Source of the DNA: Kineococcus sp. NBC_00420
GTDB lineage: Bacteria; Actinomycetota; Actinomycetes; Actinomycetales; Kineococcaceae
Direction of reading: 5' to 3'
DNA: 64,000 nt
NCBI RefSeq assembly: GCF_036021035.1
Contig: NZ_CP107930.1
Location: 496,001 to 560,000, forward strand
Part shown: piece by piece, positions 16,006 to 26,558 of the stretch
How positions within the stretch are numbered: position 1 is the first letter of the stretch
Layout: each line of letters begins with the position of its first letter
Translations under genes and position numbers: made by a program
The notes under the pieces: model-generated
The model's database searches: none
What the model was told of the DNA's origin: nothing
The model's input: only the letters and a program-made list of their open reading frames with translations

Positions 16006-16374
16006 TCAGGCGCGGTCGTGGAGGGTGATCTGGTAGCCGTCGGGGTCGGCGAAGGTGAACGTGCGCCCGAAGGGCCCGTCGATCGGCGCCGAGACGATGC
16101 GGTGGCCGCCGGCGACGAGGGCGTCGTGGATGTCCTGGACGTCGTCGGCGTGCAACCAGATCGCCGCTCCGACGCCCGGCTGCGCGACGGCGCCGAGGTC
16201 GGTGCCCGGCACGACGTCGCGCAGGGCGAAGGCGATGGGCGCGGTCTCGAAGACCACGGCGTGCGGGGGACCGGCCGGGGAGCGGAGGAGACCGAGGTAG
16301 TGCTCGTAGAACTCCTGGGAGGCGGCGAGGTCGCTCGCCTGCAGCGAGATGAAGTCGGGTCCGGTGACCGGCAC
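16006..16374 (-). CDS. VOC-family (glyoxalase/bleomycin-resistance-like) protein
   Basis: A 122-residue single-chain VOC protein from GTG 16374 (GGAAGGG about ten bases upstream). Marks: FISLQASDLAASQEFYEHYL, GLLRSPAGPPHAVVF, AAIWLHADDVQDIHDALVAG, GPFGRTFTFADPDGYQITLHD. The last motif is typical of antibiotic-binding or dioxygenase-like members. The promoter region carries two TGTCAG palindromes, so expression is tightly controlled by a regulator not seen next door. Substrate unknown. Confidence 0.8.
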   Translation of the reverse strand: MPVTGPDFISLQASDLAASQEFYEHYLGLLRSPAGPPHAVVFETAPIAFALRDVVPGTDLGAVAQPGVGAAIWLHADDVQDIHDALVAGGHRIVSAPIDGPFGRTFTFADPDGYQITLHDRA

Positions 16375-16404
16375 GAGGGTGTCCCTTCCGTCTGTGTCCG
16401 TCTG

Positions 16405-16447
16405 TGTCAGGTGCCTGACATGCAGAACGTATGTCAGAGAGCTGACA
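16405..16447 (-). promoter_or_regulatory. Twin palindromic operators upstream of the VOC gene
   Basis: TGTCAGG-tg-CCTGACA (16405-16420) and TGTCAG-agag-CTGACA (16432-16447), centres 27 bp apart. On the minus strand TTGACC (16455-16450) is a possible -35 box, placing the second palindrome in the promoter spacer and the first near the start of transcription, an arrangement suited to repression. Confidence 0.6.
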
Positions 16448-16493
16448 CAGGTCAAGACCCACACCCCGACGCAGGACCGGTAGCGTGGCGGCC

Positions 16494-18099
<1,606 letters not shown>

Positions 18100-18105
18100 C
18101 CCGTC

Positions 18106-18885
18106 GTGGCAGAACAGGTCTCCTTCCTCAGCACCACCGGCCAGAAGCTCGCCGGCCTGCTCGACCTGCCCGAGGGACAGGTCCGCGGGTGGGGGATCTT
18201 CGCCCACGGGTTCACCCTCGGCAAGGACTCCCCCGCCGCCTCCCGCATCTGCAAGGGCCTCGCCGCCGAGGGCATCGGCATGCTCCGCTTCGACAACCTC
18301 GGCCTCGGCGACTCCGAAGGCGACTGGGGCGACGGGTCCTTCACCCACAAGGTGTCCGACACCGTCCTCGCCGCCGGGTTCATGGCCGAACGCGGAACCC
18401 CCGCCGCCCTCCTCGTCGGACACTCCTTCGGCGGTGCCGCCGTCATCGCCGCCGCGCACCGCATCCCCGACCTGCAGGCCGTCGTCAGCATCGCCTCGCC
18501 CTCCGAACCCCGCCACGTCGAGCACAACTACGACGCCCTCGTCGAACGCGTCATGTCCGAAGGTCACGCCGAGTGGATGGTCGGAGGCCGCGCCCTCACC
18601 CTCAAACGCGCCTTCATCGAGGACGTCCGCACCGCAGACCTCAAGCAGCAGATCCACCGGCTCTCGGTCCCGCTGCTCGTGATGCACTCCCCCACCGACG
18701 ACACCGTCAGCATCGACAACGCCAGTGAGATCTTCAAGGCCGCCAAGCACCCCCGGAGCTTCATCTCCCTCGAAGGCTCCGACCACCTGCTCATCGCCCG
18801 CGGCCAGGCCCGCCGCGCCGCGCACATCATCAGCGCTTGGGCCGACCAGTACCTCAAGGACGTCTCCCCGCCCACGAGCGTCTGA
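18106..18885 (+). CDS. Alpha/beta hydrolase (OsmC-associated type)
   Basis: A 259-residue cytoplasmic alpha/beta hydrolase. GIFAHGFTLGKDSPAASRIC forms the oxyanion region, the nucleophile Ser is in LLVGHSFGGAAVIAAAH, the acid is in VMHSPTDDTVSI, and the His in LEGSDHLLIARG. This sequence type is usually found alone or fused to an OsmC peroxide-reductase domain; no OsmC part is present. Natural substrate unknown. GTG 18106 lies eight bases after TAGGCT (18092-18097), consistent with its own leaderless promoter inside the end of the monooxygenase gene. Confidence 0.85.
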   Translation: MAEQVSFLSTTGQKLAGLLDLPEGQVRGWGIFAHGFTLGKDSPAASRICKGLAAEGIGMLRFDNLGLGDSEGDWGDGSFTHKVSDTVLAAGFMAERGTPAALLVGHSFGGAAVIAAAHRIPDLQAVVSIASPSEPRHVEHNYDALVERVMSEGHAEWMVGGRALTLKRAFIEDVRTADLKQQIHRLSVPLLVMHSPTDDTVSIDNASEIFKAAKHPRSFISLEGSDHLLIARGQARRAAHIISAWADQYLKDVSPPTSV

Positions 18886-19233
18886 TCAGGAAGGGACGGG
18901 CAGGTCCAGACCGTCCAGGACCCGCTCCCCCTCGCCGGAGACCCGCAGGACCACCCGCCGCCGGTCCGCAGGATCCAGACCCCGGTACAGCAACCCCAGG
19001 TCCACCAACGCGTCGACCGCCCGGCTCGCCGTCGCCGGCGCCATCACGAGAACCTCCACCAGGTCGCTCATCGACGCCCCCGGCCGCTGCGCCACCAGCG
19101 CCAGGCACCGCCACCGGTCCACCGTCAGATCACTACCGCGCAACGCCTCGGCCAGGAGGTTCTGCAACAGCGCCGCCGCCCGCAACCGGTCGAGCAACTC
19201 GACCGCCGGACTCGTCGGGACCGCAACCACCAC
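18886..19233 (-). CDS. MarR-family regulator
   Basis: A 115-residue, rather short MarR-type winged-helix protein from GTG 19233 (AGGAGG upstream). It contains LTVDRWRCLALVAQRPGASM, the recognition region LVMAPATASRAVDALVDLGL, and a wing with the conserved Asp-Arg-Arg (DPADRRRVVLRVSGEGERVL). Its stop codon abuts that of the convergent hydrolase without a gap. MarR proteins sense phenolic compounds; the nearby flavin hydroxylase is a plausible but unproven target. The start is only 32 bp from the divergent AmiC-like gene, so it might also act there. Confidence 0.85.
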   Translation of the reverse strand: MVVAVPTSPAVELLDRLRAAALLQNLLAEALRGSDLTVDRWRCLALVAQRPGASMSDLVEVLVMAPATASRAVDALVDLGLLYRGLDPADRRRVVLRVSGEGERVLDGLDLPVPS

Positions 19234-19265
19234 CCGACCTCCTCGCTCGTGGGATCGTGGCCAGC

Positions 19266-20375
19266 ATGCCAGACAGCTACCGCGTCGCGCTGGCCGTCCC
19301 CCGCCGCGGACCCGCCGGCATGTTCGGACTGTCCTGCCGCGTCGCCGCCCACCTCGCCGCCGAGGAGGTCAACGCCCACGGCGGCATCGGCGGCCGCCCC
19401 CTGGAACTCCTCGACGTCGACGCCGGCCTCGACCCCGACCAGGTCGCCGACACCCTCGACCTCGCCGTCACCCGCGGCCACATCGACGCCGTCGCCGGCT
19501 GGCACCTCTCCAGCGTCCGCGAAACCGTCGCCCCGGCGCTCGCCGGCCGGGTCCCCTACGTCTACGCCACCGCCTACGAGGGCGGCGAGGCCCGCGACGG
19601 GGTGCTGTGCACGGGAGAGCTCCCGGGGGAGCAGGTGGTCGCGGCGCTCGGGTTCCTGCGCGAGGAGTTCGGCTGGCGGCGCTGGCTCGTCGTCGGCGAC
19701 GACTACGTCTGGCCGCGGGCCACGGCCGCACGGGTGGCGCGGACGCTGGCCGGGTCCGGGATCCACCTGGGGGTTCAGCACTGGCTGCCGCTCGGTTGCG
19801 ACGACGACGAGGTCTGGTCCGGACTGCTGGACGCGCTGCAGCGCAGCGCATCCCGGGTCGACGGGGTGGTCATGCTGCTCGTGGGCGCGGACGGCGCCCG
19901 GTTCAACCGCGAGTTCCACGCCGCGGGCCTGGACGGGGACCTGGTCCGGTTCAGCCCCTTCATGGACGAGACGATGCTGCTGGCCAGCGGGCCCGGGACG
20001 ACCCGGGGGCTGTTCGCGTCCGCCGGCTGGTTCGCCGGTCTCGCCACTGCGGCCGCCCTGGACTTCAGCGCAGGTTTCGCCCGCACCTTCGACCGCGTCG
20101 CGGGCACCTCCCCGGGGCTGGCGGCGCCGTCGCCCGGGACGATGGCCGAGAGCACCTACCTCGCCCTGAAACTACTGGCCGACGTGGGGCACCGCACGCC
20201 ACCCGGTGCGGACGACCTGGACCGCGCCCGGTCGCAGTGGGCCTGGGAGACCCCGCACGGGACGGTAGAGATGCGCCGGGGCCGCGCAGGGCACCGCGTG
20301 CACGTCGCCGCCGCAGTGGGACTGGAGTTCGAGGTGCTGGCCGAGGTCTCCGGTCCGTCCTCCCCGCCGCTCTGA
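19266..20375 (+). CDS. AmiC-like cytoplasmic ligand-binding protein
   Basis: A 369-residue type I periplasmic-binding-protein fold without a signal peptide, like AmiC, the amide sensor of Pseudomonas, and FmdD/UrtA relatives. The N-terminal lobe starts YRVALAVPRRGPAGMFGLSC and includes HLAAEEVNAHGGIGGRPLEL, followed by GVLCTGELPGEQVV and WLVVGDDYVWPRATAARVAR. The C-terminal lobe ends with a beta-rich tail. It probably binds a small amide or urea-type molecule. It lies directly upstream of a GlnR-type box, an NCS1 permease and urease, but no AmiR/ANTAR partner is adjacent. ATG 19266 lies seven bases after GATCGT, so the message may be leaderless. Confidence 0.75.
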   Translation: MPDSYRVALAVPRRGPAGMFGLSCRVAAHLAAEEVNAHGGIGGRPLELLDVDAGLDPDQVADTLDLAVTRGHIDAVAGWHLSSVRETVAPALAGRVPYVYATAYEGGEARDGVLCTGELPGEQVVAALGFLREEFGWRRWLVVGDDYVWPRATAARVARTLAGSGIHLGVQHWLPLGCDDDEVWSGLLDALQRSASRVDGVVMLLVGADGARFNREFHAAGLDGDLVRFSPFMDETMLLASGPGTTRGLFASAGWFAGLATAAALDFSAGFARTFDRVAGTSPGLAAPSPGTMAESTYLALKLLADVGHRTPPGADDLDRARSQWAWETPHGTVEMRRGRAGHRVHVAAAVGLEFEVLAEVSGPSSPPL

Positions 20376-20378
20376 GGT

Positions 20379-20416
20379 GTTTCCGGCGTGTTTCGGCAGT
20401 TTTTCCAGCAGGTCAA
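20379..20416 (+). promoter_or_regulatory. GlnR-type nitrogen control box
   Basis: Pentamers spaced exactly 11 bp apart: GTTTC (20379), GTTTC (20390), TTTTC (20401), GTCAA (20412). Read on the other strand this is TTGAC-n6-GAAAA-n6-GAAAC-n6-GAAAC, close to the actinobacterial GlnR pattern gTnAC-n6-GaAAC repeated. It lies about 100 bp upstream of the predicted transcription start of the permease-urease operon, where an activator would bind. Confidence 0.65.
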
Positions 20417-20462
20417 CTTTCGTAATTCTCTGCGCTGCAACATGATTGAGAACACCGGTTCG

Positions 20463-20515
20463 TTGACCGCCGAACGGGTGACGCCCTAGCGTCAGAACGC
20501 TTCCAGTTGGAAGCG
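20463..20515 (+). promoter_or_regulatory. Promoter and leader hairpin of the permease-urease operon
   Basis: TTGACC (20463-20468), 18-bp spacer, TAGCGT (20487-20492). The predicted start falls at about 20498, the first base of the hairpin CGCTTCC (20498-20504)-agtt-GGAAGCG (20509-20515). The hairpin at the very 5' end of the transcript could stabilise the mRNA or be an operator half-site pair. Confidence 0.5.
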
Positions 20516-20539
20516 ATCCGACGTCGCCGGAGGTCCGGG

Positions 20540-22195
20540 ATGACCCAAGACACCACGAGCGCGCACCACGTCAGCGCCGCCACCTCGGAGACCCTCGAGG
20601 ACTACACGCTGCGGTTCGCCCCCCGCAGCTACCGCCGCTGGACCCCCGCCGTGGTCGCGACCTCCGCCCTCGGCGGCATCGCCTACCTCGCCGACTTCTC
20701 CATCGGCGCGAACATCGGCATCGCGCACGGGACCACCAACGCCCTCCTCGGCATCCTCGTCGCCGCCGTCGTCATCTTCGTCAGCGGTTTCCCGCTGGCC
20801 TACTACGCGGCGCGGTACAACATCGACCTCGACCTCATCACCCGCGGCTCCGGGTTCGGCTACTACGGTTCCGTCCTCACCAACGTCATCTTCGCGACGT
20901 TCACGTTCATCTTCTTCGCCCTCGAGGGATCGATCATGGCCCAGGGCCTCGAACTCGGCCTCGGGATCCCGCGGTGGATCGGGTACGCGATCTCGACGAT
21001 CCTGGTGATCCCGCTGGTCGTCTTCGGCATGAAGGCCCTGTCGAAGATGCAGGTCTGGACCACGCCGTTCTGGCTCGTCCTCATGGTCATCCCCTTCGTC
21101 TACCTCGTCGCCAGCCACCCCGACTCGGTGGACACCTTCTTCGCCTACGACGGCGAGGACGGTTCGGGCGCCTCGATCAGCACCGCCTCCGTCCTGCTCG
21201 CGGCCGGGGTCTGCCTCTCGCTGATGGCCCAGATCGCCGAACAGATCGACTACCTACGGTTCATGCCGCCGCGCACCGCGCAGAACCGGCGGAAGTGGTG
21301 GACCGCGGTCGTCCTCGCCGGCCCCGGCTGGGTCGTCTTCGGCGCGCTCAAGCAAGCCGTCGGACTGTTCCTCGCCGTCTACCTCATCGCCTCCCTCGAC
21401 CCCCAGGCCGCGGCCACCGCGAACGAACCCGTGCACCAGTTCCTCGGCGTCTACGAGGAGATGATGCCGGGCTGGCTGGCCATGACCCTCGCCGTCATCC
21501 TCGTCGTCATCAGCCAGATCAAGATCAACGTGACGAACGCCTACTCGGGTTCGCTGGCCTGGACGAACTCCTTCACCCGGGTCACCAAGCGCTACCCCGG
21601 CCGGATCGTCTTCGTCGTCGTCAACCTCGTCATCGCGCTGACGCTGATGGAGTCGAACATGTTCGACTTCCTCAACACCATCCTCGGCTTCTACGCCAAC
21701 TGCGCCATGGCCTGGGTCGTGACCGTCGCCACCGACATCGTCGTGAACAAGGGCATCCTCAAGATCTCCCCGACCGTCGCGGAGTTCCGCCGCGGGATGC
21801 TCTACCCGGTGAACCCCGTCGGGTTCGTCTCGGTCCTGCTCTCGGCGGGGTTGTCCATCGTCGTGTTCTTCGGCGGGTTCGGTGCCGGTCTGCAGCCTTA
21901 CTCCCCCGTCGTCGCCATCGTCCTCGCGGTGCTCTGCCCACCGGTCCTGGCACTGGCCACGAAGGGGAAGTACTACCTGCGCCGCAGCGACGACGGCATC
22001 GCGCTGCCGATGTACGACGAGGACGGCAACCCCTCCGGCGCCGTCCTCACCTGCCACGTCTGCCGCCAGGACTACGAACGTCCCGACGTCACCGCCTGCC
22101 TCACCCACGACGACGTCGTCTGTTCGCTCTGCCTCAGCACCGACAAGGTGTCCGACCACGTCCTGCCCGCCGCCGGGCGTACGGTCCACCCGTGA
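20540..22195 (+). CDS. NCS1-family permease with cysteine-rich C-terminal tail
   Basis: A 551-residue inner-membrane transporter of the nucleobase:cation symporter-1 family, about 12 helices ([60 protein letters not shown] are characteristic). NCS1 members carry cytosine, purines, allantoin or hydantoins; with urease next door, urea, allantoin or a related nitrogen compound is likely. Unusually the protein ends in a roughly 60-residue cytoplasmic module with [19 protein letters not shown] and [10 protein letters not shown], a CxxC...C...CxxC pattern expected to bind zinc. ATG 20540 follows GGAGG. The urease beta-gamma gene overlaps the stop by four bases. Confidence 0.88.
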   Translation: MTQDTTSAHHVSAATSETLEDYTLRFAPRSYRRWTPAVVATSALGGIAYLADFSIGANIGIAHGTTNALLGILVAAVVIFVSGFPLAYYAARYNIDLDLITRGSGFGYYGSVLTNVIFATFTFIFFALEGSIMAQGLELGLGIPRWIGYAISTILVIPLVVFGMKALSKMQVWTTPFWLVLMVIPFVYLVASHPDSVDTFFAYDGEDGSGASISTASVLLAAGVCLSLMAQIAEQIDYLRFMPPRTAQNRRKWWTAVVLAGPGWVVFGALKQAVGLFLAVYLIASLDPQAAATANEPVHQFLGVYEEMMPGWLAMTLAVILVVISQIKINVTNAYSGSLAWTNSFTRVTKRYPGRIVFVVVNLVIALTLMESNMFDFLNTILGFYANCAMAWVVTVATDIVVNKGILKISPTVAEFRRGMLYPVNPVGFVSVLLSAGLSIVVFFGGFGAGLQPYSPVVAIVLAVLCPPVLALATKGKYYLRRSDDGIALPMYDEDGNPSGAVLTCHVCRQDYERPDVTACLTHDDVVCSLCLSTDKVSDHVLPAAGRTVHP

Positions 22196-22821
22196 ACCTC
22201 AGCCCGGCCGACACCGAGAAGCTCCTCCTGGCGGTCGCGGGCATGGTCGCCCGCGACCGCCTCGAGCGGGGAGTCCTCCTCAACCACCCCGAGGCCGTCG
22301 CCCTGCTCTCCACGTGGGTGCTGGAACGGGCCCGCGAAGGCGCCCTCGTCGCCGACCTCATGGAGTCCGGTCGTCACGTCCTGCGTGCCGACCAGGTCAT
22401 GACCGGGGTCCCCGAGATGCTCCACGACGTGCAGGTCGAGGCGACGTTCCCGGACGGACGCAAACTCGTCACCCTGCACCACCCCGTCCAGGGCGGTGCC
22501 CCCACCGAAGGCCCCGGCGCGGTCCGGGTCCGACCGGGCACGATCGTCCTCAACGGGGACCGGACACCCGGGGAACGCCTCGAACTCCTCGTCGAGAACA
22601 CCGGAGACCGCCCCGTCCAGATCGGTTCGCACCTGCACCTCCCCGACGCCAACCCGGCGCTCCGCTTCGACCGCGCCGCCGCCGCGGGTTTCCGGCTCGA
22701 CGTCCCCTCCGGCACCTCGCTCCGCTTCGAACCCGGCGTCTCCCGACTGGTCCAGGCCGTCGCCCTGCGCGGGAACCGCCTCGTCCCCGGCCTGCAGATC
22801 AAGGAGTCCTCGCGTGGTTGA
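22192..22821 (+). CDS. ureAB: Urease, fused gamma-beta subunit
   Basis: A 209-residue protein joining the two small urease subunits. Residues 1-100 are the gamma part ([57 protein letters not shown]). Residues about 108-205 are the beta part ([54 protein letters not shown]). Gamma-beta fusions occur in several lineages, including Helicobacter and some actinobacteria. They form the outer part of the urease trimer around UreC. GTG 22192 overlaps the permease stop, so transporter and enzyme are translated together. Confidence 0.93.
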   Translation: MNLSPADTEKLLLAVAGMVARDRLERGVLLNHPEAVALLSTWVLERAREGALVADLMESGRHVLRADQVMTGVPEMLHDVQVEATFPDGRKLVTLHHPVQGGAPTEGPGAVRVRPGTIVLNGDRTPGERLELLVENTGDRPVQIGSHLHLPDANPALRFDRAAAAGFRLDVPSGTSLRFEPGVSRLVQAVALRGNRLVPGLQIKESSRG

Positions 22822-24511
22822 GATCGACCGCAGCGCCTACGCCGCGCTGTACGGCCCCACCACCGGCGACCAGGTCCGCCTCGGTGACACCGACCTCTGG
22901 ATCGAGATCGAGCAGGACCTCACCGCCGGCGGCGAGGAAGCCGTCTTCGGCGGCGGCAAGTCGATCCGCGAGTCCATGGCCCAGGGCACCACGACCCGGG
23001 CCGCCGGCTCCCCCGACACCGTCATCACCAACGCCGTCGTCCTCGACCACAGCGGGATCTACCGCGCCGACGTCGGCGTCCGCGACGGCCGGATCTCCGC
23101 GATCGGCCGCGCCGGGAACCCCGACATCGCCGACGGGGTCCACCCCGACCTCCGCATCGGTCCCTCCACCGACGTCATCTCCGGCGAGGGACGCATCCTC
23201 ACCGCCGGTGGCATCGACACCCACGTGCACCTCATCTCCCCCTCCCAGGTCCACGAGGCCCTGGCCGCGGGGATGACCACCATCGCCGGGGGCGGCACCG
23301 GCCCCAGCGAGGGGACGAAGGCGACGACCGCCACCCCCGGGTCCTGGCACCTCGCGCACACCCACCGGGCGCTGGACGCCCTCCCCGTCAACGTGCTCCT
23401 GCTGGGCAAGGGCAACACCGTGAGTGCCGAGGGTCTCGCCGAACAGGCCCTCGGTGGCGCGGCCGGCTACAAGGTCCACGAGGACTGGGGATCCACCCCG
23501 GCCGCCATCGACGCCGCCCTGCGCGCCGCCGACGAGTTCGGCCTCCAGGTCGCACTGCACTCCGACTCCCTCAACGAGGCCGGCTACGTCGACTCCACCG
23601 TCGGCGCCATCGCCGGCCGCTCCATCCACGCCTTCCACACCGAGGGGGCCGGCGGCGGCCACGCCCCGGACATCATCACCATCGCCGGGCTCCCCCACGT
23701 CATCCCGGGTTCCACCAACCCGACGCTGCCGCACACCGTCAACACGGTTCCCGAGCACCTCGACATGCTGTTGGTCTGCCACCACCTCAACCCGGCCGTC
23801 CCCGAGGACCTCGCCTTCGCCGAGTCCCGGATCCGGGCCACGACGATCGCGGCCGAGGATGTCCTGCACGACCTCGGCGCCCTCTCCATCACCAGTTCCG
23901 ACGCGCAGGCGATGGGCCGCATCGGCGAGGTCATCACCCGCACCTGGCAGGTCGCGCACGTCATGAAGCTCCGGTTCGGAGGCCTGGACTCGCGGGCCGA
24001 CAACGAACGGGCGCGCCGCTACGTCGCCAAGTACACGATCAACCCCGCCATCGCCCACGGCATCGACCACCTCGTGGGATCCGTCGAGGTCGGGAAGCTG
24101 GCCGACCTCGTCCTGTGGGACCCCGCGTTCTTCGGCGTCCGGCCCTCGGTGGTGCTCAAGGGCGGAGCACTGGTGCTCGGGGCCCTGGGGGATCCGAACG
24201 CCTCCATCCCCACCCCCCAACCCGTCCTGCTGCGCCCCGCGCTGATGCACGCCAACGGCGCGGACGTCTCGGTCAGCTTCGTGTCCCCGGCCGCCCTGGC
24301 CGACGGCCTCGAAGGCCGACTCGGGCTGCGGCGCAGGCTCGAACCCGTCCACGACACCCGTGGCGTCGGGAAGGCGCAGATGATCCACAACGACGCCCTG
24401 CCCCGCATCGAGGTCGACCCGGAGACCTTCGCCATCACCATCGACGGCGACCTCGTGGAACCCTCCCCGGCCACCGAACTCCCGCTCGCCCAGCGGTACC
24501 AGCTGTTCTGA
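22814..24511 (+). CDS. ureC: Urease alpha subunit
   Basis: The 565-residue catalytic subunit, hydrolysing urea to ammonia and carbamate. Nickel site residues are all present: DTHVHLISP, the carbamylated Lys K220 in [13 protein letters not shown], the His residues in [20 protein letters not shown], and the Asp in [12 protein letters not shown]. The mobile flap with the catalytic His is [19 protein letters not shown]. Length matches the family (about 570). GTG 22814 lies eight bases after AAGGAG and overlaps the end of the upstream gene by eight bases. Confidence 0.96.
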   Translation: MVEIDRSAYAALYGPTTGDQVRLGDTDLWIEIEQDLTAGGEEAVFGGGKSIRESMAQGTTTRAAGSPDTVITNAVVLDHSGIYRADVGVRDGRISAIGRAGNPDIADGVHPDLRIGPSTDVISGEGRILTAGGIDTHVHLISPSQVHEALAAGMTTIAGGGTGPSEGTKATTATPGSWHLAHTHRALDALPVNVLLLGKGNTVSAEGLAEQALGGAAGYKVHEDWGSTPAAIDAALRAADEFGLQVALHSDSLNEAGYVDSTVGAIAGRSIHAFHTEGAGGGHAPDIITIAGLPHVIPGSTNPTLPHTVNTVPEHLDMLLVCHHLNPAVPEDLAFAESRIRATTIAAEDVLHDLGALSITSSDAQAMGRIGEVITRTWQVAHVMKLRFGGLDSRADNERARRYVAKYTINPAIAHGIDHLVGSVEVGKLADLVLWDPAFFGVRPSVVLKGGALVLGALGDPNASIPTPQPVLLRPALMHANGADVSVSFVSPAALADGLEGRLGLRRRLEPVHDTRGVGKAQMIHNDALPRIEVDPETFAITIDGDLVEPSPATELPLAQRYQLF

Positions 24512-25173
24512 TGACGGTTTCCCCGGACCTCCTGCTCACCCTGCTCGCCGACGCACGCCTGCCCGTCGGCGGGCACACCCAGTCCGCCGGCCTGGAACCC
24601 GCCGTGACCCACGGCGGGGTCACGGCGGCGGACGTCCCGGAGTTCCTCCGCGGACGGCTCACGACCGTCGTCGCCGTCGAGGCCGGGACCGCCGTCGTCG
24701 CCCGCCACCACGTCCTCGCCGGGCTCGACCTGGAGCCCGTGGAGGACGCCTGGGCAGCCAGGACGCCCAGCGGCCCGCTGCGGACGGTGTCACGCACCCT
24801 CGGGCGCGGCTACCTGCGCCTCGCCGGACGCACCTGGCCCGATCCGGTCTGGGCGCACCTCGGTCGGACCCCACCCCGCCCCCTCGTCCTCGGCGCCCTG
24901 GCCGCCGTCGCCGGACTGGATGCAGCACGACTCGTCCGCCTCTGCGGGCACGAGGACATCGCCACCGTCACCGCCGCCGCCCTGAAGCTCGACCCGTGCG
25001 ACCCCCTCGAGACCACCGGGTGGGCGCTCGCCGCGCACCCCCTCGTCGAGGAGCTCGTCGAGCGGTGTGCGGGGCTCACCGAAGCCTCCGCGATACCCGC
25101 CGGATCGGCCCCGACGCTCGAACGGTTCTCCCTCCTGCACGACCGGACGAAACAGAGGTTGTTCCATGCCTGA
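24511..25173 (+). CDS. ureF: Urease accessory protein UreF
   Basis: A 220-residue all-helical chaperone that forms the UreF-UreG-UreD complex delivering nickel to the apo-urease. Recognised by [20 protein letters not shown] at the N-terminus, [20 protein letters not shown], and the C-terminal [11 protein letters not shown]. UreF is poorly conserved in general, so assignment rests partly on order. ATG 24511 overlaps the ureC stop by one base (TGATG). No ureE gene is present in the operon. Confidence 0.88.
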   Translation: MTVSPDLLLTLLADARLPVGGHTQSAGLEPAVTHGGVTAADVPEFLRGRLTTVVAVEAGTAVVARHHVLAGLDLEPVEDAWAARTPSGPLRTVSRTLGRGYLRLAGRTWPDPVWAHLGRTPPRPLVLGALAAVAGLDAARLVRLCGHEDIATVTAAALKLDPCDPLETTGWALAAHPLVEELVERCAGLTEASAIPAGSAPTLERFSLLHDRTKQRLFHA

Positions 25174-25885
25174 GCACCACCACCACGCGACCCGCTCCTT
25201 CCGCCTCGGCGTCGCCGGCCCCGTCGGGACCGGCAAGAGTTCCCTCATCGCCCTGCTCTGCCGGGAACTGCGCGACACCTACCGCCTCGGCGTCATCACC
25301 AACGACATCTACACCGACGAGGACGCCCGGTTCCTGCGGTCCGCCGGCGTGCTGGAACCCGAACGCATCCGCGCGGTCGAGACCGGGGCCTGCCCGCACA
25401 CCGCCATCCGCGACGACGTCACGGCCAACCTGCTGGCCGTGGAGGACCTCGAGCACGACTTCGACCCCCTCGACGTCGTCCTCGTCGAGTCCGGTGGCGA
25501 CAACCTCACCGCCACCTTCTCCCCCGCCCTCGTCGACGCGCAGATCTTCGTCCTCGACGTCGCCGGCGGCGGTGACGTCGCCCGCAAGGGTGGCCCGGGG
25601 ATCGCCCGCGCGGACCTGCTGGTGGTGAACAAGACCGACCTCGCACCCCACGTCGGGGTCGACGTCGCACGGATGCAGGCGGACGCCACCCACGCCCGCG
25701 ACGGCCGCCCCGTCATCGCCCTGTCCCGCACCGACGCGGCGTCCGTCACCGAACTCACGGACTGGCTGCACGCCGTCGTCGCGCGGTTCCGCTCCGGAAC
25801 GCACTCCCCCGTCGACCCGGGCCCGATGGCCCCGCACTTCCACCGGGGGGACGACGGCGCGATCACCGCCCACACCCACGCGTGA
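25166..25885 (+). CDS. ureG: Urease accessory GTPase UreG
   Basis: A 239-residue SIMIBI-class GTPase that couples GTP hydrolysis to nickel insertion. P-loop [20 protein letters not shown] lies near residue 20, the metal-binding Cys-Pro-His is in [14 protein letters not shown], and [16 protein letters not shown] and [16 protein letters not shown] give the base-recognition NKxD. Four His residues follow the start (MPEHHHHA) and the last residues ([15 protein letters not shown]) also contain His, which may partly replace the missing UreE. ATG 25166 overlaps ureF by eight bases. Confidence 0.95.
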   Translation: MPEHHHHATRSFRLGVAGPVGTGKSSLIALLCRELRDTYRLGVITNDIYTDEDARFLRSAGVLEPERIRAVETGACPHTAIRDDVTANLLAVEDLEHDFDPLDVVLVESGGDNLTATFSPALVDAQIFVLDVAGGGDVARKGGPGIARADLLVVNKTDLAPHVGVDVARMQADATHARDGRPVIALSRTDAASVTELTDWLHAVVARFRSGTHSPVDPGPMAPHFHRGDDGAITAHTHA

Positions 25886-26538
25886 CCAGAATCCATCTGC
25901 ACCGCAACGGTTCCCTCGACCTCGTCACCGGGGCGTTCGCACCGAAGCTCCTCACCCGCGGCGTCGCGTCCGCGCGCGTGGCCCTCGTCGGGGCCCGAGC
26001 GCTGCTGCTCGCCGGCGACGACGTGCGCATCGACGTGAGCGTCGCCGAGGGCTGCACGCTGGAACTCGTCGAGGTGGCGGGCACCGTCGCCCACGACGGC
26101 CGGGGTGGACCGGCCTCGACGTGGACCACCACCGTGGACGTCGCACCCGGCGCGAGGATCTCCTGGGCCGGAGAACCGTTCGTCGTCGCCGACGGGGCCG
26201 AGGTCACCCGCTCCCTCGACGTGTCACTGGGTCCCGGGGCCGTCGCCGAACTGCGGGAGACGTTCGTGCTGGGCCGCACCGGCGAACGCGGCGGGTCACT
26301 GCGCTCCACCACCCGCGTCGACCTCGCCGGGAAACCCCTGCTCGTGGAGGACCTCGACCTCACCGTCGACGCCGTCCGACGCTCGCCCGCCGTCCTCGGC
26401 ACCGCGCGGTGCCTCGACACCCTCAGCCGGTTCGGCGAGCGGTTCGAGCACCCCGACGCCCTGCAACTGCAGGGACCCGGAACCCTGCTGCGCTGGCTCG
26501 GCACGGACCAGCACCGCTCCCCGGTCCCTTCCCCCTGA
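25882..26538 (+). CDS. ureD: Urease accessory protein UreD/UreH
   Basis: A 218-residue beta-rich scaffold (short for the family, typically 250-300) that binds apo-urease and channels nickel. Visible marks: [49 protein letters not shown] and [16 protein letters not shown]. It starts at GTG 25882 in a GTGA overlap with ureG and is the last gene of the operon. Position at the end of the cluster is the usual actinobacterial order (A-B-C-F-G-D). Confidence 0.9.
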   Translation: MTRIHLHRNGSLDLVTGAFAPKLLTRGVASARVALVGARALLLAGDDVRIDVSVAEGCTLELVEVAGTVAHDGRGGPASTWTTTVDVAPGARISWAGEPFVVADGAEVTRSLDVSLGPGAVAELRETFVLGRTGERGGSLRSTTRVDLAGKPLLVEDLDLTVDAVRRSPAVLGTARCLDTLSRFGERFEHPDALQLQGPGTLLRWLGTDQHRSPVPSP

Positions 26539-26558
26539 GCGTCTGACCGACCCCGAGG

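Noticed and set aside
22192-26538. Search for a ureE gene within the urease operon.
   Set aside because: No frame with UreE features; His-rich ends of UreG may compensate, but that is conjecture.
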